Made by a program: the position numbers and the translations under genes
In this document: one piece after another, positions 33,705 to 34,702 of the stretch
Layout: every line of letters begins with the position of its first letter
Position numbering within the stretch: position 1 is the stretch's first letter
Assembly: GCF_007992495.1 (NCBI RefSeq)
Contig: NZ_BKAJ01000145.1
Span: 1-34,702, forward strand
Length of the DNA stretch: 34,702 nt
From: Reyranella soli
Lineage (GTDB): Bacteria; Pseudomonadota; Alphaproteobacteria; Reyranellales; Reyranellaceae
Reading direction: 5' to 3'
Notes under the pieces: generated by a model
Databases searched by the model: none
What the model was told of the DNA's origin: nothing
Seen by the model: the letters and a program-made list of their open reading frames with translations, nothing else

Positions 33705-34658
33705 ATGCAGTTCGGCTTCAACGCACCGACCGCCGGGCCGATGTCGGCGACCGATCAATTGGTGAAGTTGGTGGTCGAGGGCGAGGCCATGGGCTTCGAC
33801 TACGCCACTTTCAGCGACCATGTCGTGATCCCGACCGACATCGAGGCGAAATACCCCTACAGCAACACCGGTGAATTCCCGGCGGGCTCCCGCGTCGAGC
33901 GGCATGAGCAGCTGATCGAGATGGCGTTCGTGGCGGCCAAGACCAAGAAGCTGCGGCTGGTCTCGTCGGTCATGGTCGTGCCGCATCGCCCCGCGGTACT
34001 GACCGCCAAGATGCTGGCGACCATCGATGTGCTGTCGGGCGGCCGCCTGGTGCTGGGCATCGGCGCCGGTTGGATGAAGGAAGAGTTCGAGGCGATCCAG
34101 GCGCCCGATTTCGCGGAGCGCGGCAAGGTTACCGACGAGTACCTAAGAGCCTTCATCGAGCTCTGGACCAAGCCCAACCCCAAGTTCGCCGGCAAGCACG
34201 TGCGCTTCGACAACATCCTGCTCGACCCCAAGCCGGTGCAGAAGCCGTATCCGCCGATCTGGGTCGGCGGTGAAAGCGGCCCGGCGCTGCGGCGCACAGC
34301 GCAGCTCGGCGACGCGTGGTACCCGATCGGCACCAACCCGGCCAATCCGCTCGACAGCCTGAAGCGCTTCAAGACGCAGGTCGACCGGCTGCGCAAGATG
34401 ACGGCGGAAGCCGGCCGCAAGCCCGACGCCGTCGGCCTCACCTTGCGCGTCACGCAGTTCGGCGAGAACGCGCCGGCCAAGGCGGGCGACGGCGAGCGCC
34501 GGCTGTTCTCAGGCAAGCCCGCCGAGCTCGCGGTCGATATCAAGGCGCTCAAGGAAATCGGCGTGGGCTGTCTCGATTTCGGCTTCACCGGCAGCACTGT
34601 CGATGCCGTGCTGGCCGAGATGCAGAAGTTCAAGCGGGACGTGCTCTCCCTCTTGTAG
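33705..34658 (+). CDS. Luciferase-like, probably F420-dependent oxidoreductase
   Basis: LLM-superfamily TIM-barrel enzyme of 317 residues. Features: MQFGFNAP opening strand, DYATFSDHVVIP (SDH at 37-39, near the cofactor pocket), SSVMVVPHRPAVLTAKMLATIDVLSGGRLVLGIGAGWMKEEFEA (read here as consecutive family landmarks), KPYPPIWVGGESGPALRRTAQLGDAWYP. The GIGAGWMKEEF type is characteristic of a group of LLM proteins found with F420 producers. Substrate is unknown; relatives reduce or oxidise diverse cyclic or carbonyl compounds. AAGGGAGA precedes ATG 33705 at a suitable distance. It diverges from fbiC, so the shared 107-bp gap could coordinate cofactor synthesis with use. FMN dependence cannot be excluded. 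Confidence 0.88.
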   Translation: MQFGFNAPTAGPMSATDQLVKLVVEGEAMGFDYATFSDHVVIPTDIEAKYPYSNTGEFPAGSRVERHEQLIEMAFVAAKTKKLRLVSSVMVVPHRPAVLTAKMLATIDVLSGGRLVLGIGAGWMKEEFEAIQAPDFAERGKVTDEYLRAFIELWTKPNPKFAGKHVRFDNILLDPKPVQKPYPPIWVGGESGPALRRTAQLGDAWYPIGTNPANPLDSLKRFKTQVDRLRKMTAEAGRKPDAVGLTLRVTQFGENAPAKAGDGERRLFSGKPAELAVDIKALKEIGVGCLDFGFTGSTVDAVLAEMQKFKRDVLSLL

Positions 34659-34672
34659 CGAAGCGCGGACCA

Positions 34673-34698
34673 CGGGCTCCCGCCCGCTCATGCTCTTC
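34673..34698. repeat. Small hairpin and repeat fragment at the right edge
   Basis: After the LLM stop is a 5-bp hairpin CGGGC-TCCC-GCCCG (34673-34686), followed by TCATGCTCTTC (34688-34698), the reverse complement of GAAGAGCATGA at 26-36. The shared 11 bases next to hairpins at both window edges suggest a related dispersed element that runs past the end of the window. Only a fragment is visible. Confidence 0.45.
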
Positions 34699-34702
34699 GG
34701 AG

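Overview
The window reads as a GC-rich, gene-dense segment of a Gram-negative chromosome, most likely an alphaproteobacterium. The reasons are the many ABC importers with periplasmic binding proteins, a TonB-like protein, a CaiB-type CoA-transferase, and intergenic palindromes of the CCTGAG...CGAAGG type that are common in that class. I cannot fix the genus; a Reyranella- or Bradyrhizobium-like soil organism is only a guess. There are no rRNA or tRNA genes, CRISPR arrays, phage genes or transposases that I can see.

Layout. 1-5171 (minus strand): a family-5 dipeptide/oligopeptide-type ABC importer, in transcription order binding protein, permease B, permease C and a two-domain ATPase, with 4-bp start/stop overlaps. 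5302-6615 (plus): an MFS transporter. 6661-9535: a divergent pair, an M20-type N-carbamoyl amino acid hydrolase and a GMC flavoprotein oxidoreductase. 9585-10817: a proline-rich TonB-like protein without ExbB/ExbD next to it. 10818-11157: a non-coding gap with one palindrome. 11158-12417: a second MFS transporter. 12539-14195: an aldo/keto reductase followed by a CBS-BON protein. 14188-20997 (minus): a second peptide-type ABC importer whose operon continues into a class III CoA-transferase. 21206-25961 (minus): a branched-chain-amino-acid-type importer in which the LivM permease and LivG ATPase are one polypeptide.

26083-34658 is the most interesting part: a coenzyme F420 island. A gluconokinase gene (minus) diverges from an operon in which an F420-dependent glucose-6-phosphate dehydrogenase (FGD1-like), cofE, cofD and cofC follow each other with 4-bp start/stop overlaps, then a formamidase/acetamidase-family gene. 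Converging on that gene, with overlapping stop codons, is a fused two-radical-SAM FO synthase (fbiC type), which diverges from a second luciferase-like, probably F420-dependent oxidoreductase. One 8.5-kb block therefore appears to encode deazaflavin synthesis (FbiC), side-chain assembly (CofC, CofD, CofE), cofactor reduction with glucose 6-phosphate (FGD) and a possible consumer enzyme. No FbiB-type reductase domain is present, which bears on which phospho-acid the pathway uses.

Five different palindromic elements lie between genes, several exactly at 3' ends of genes or inside operons. The perfect 17-bp-stem hairpin at 6622-6660 is partly repeated at the left edge of the window.
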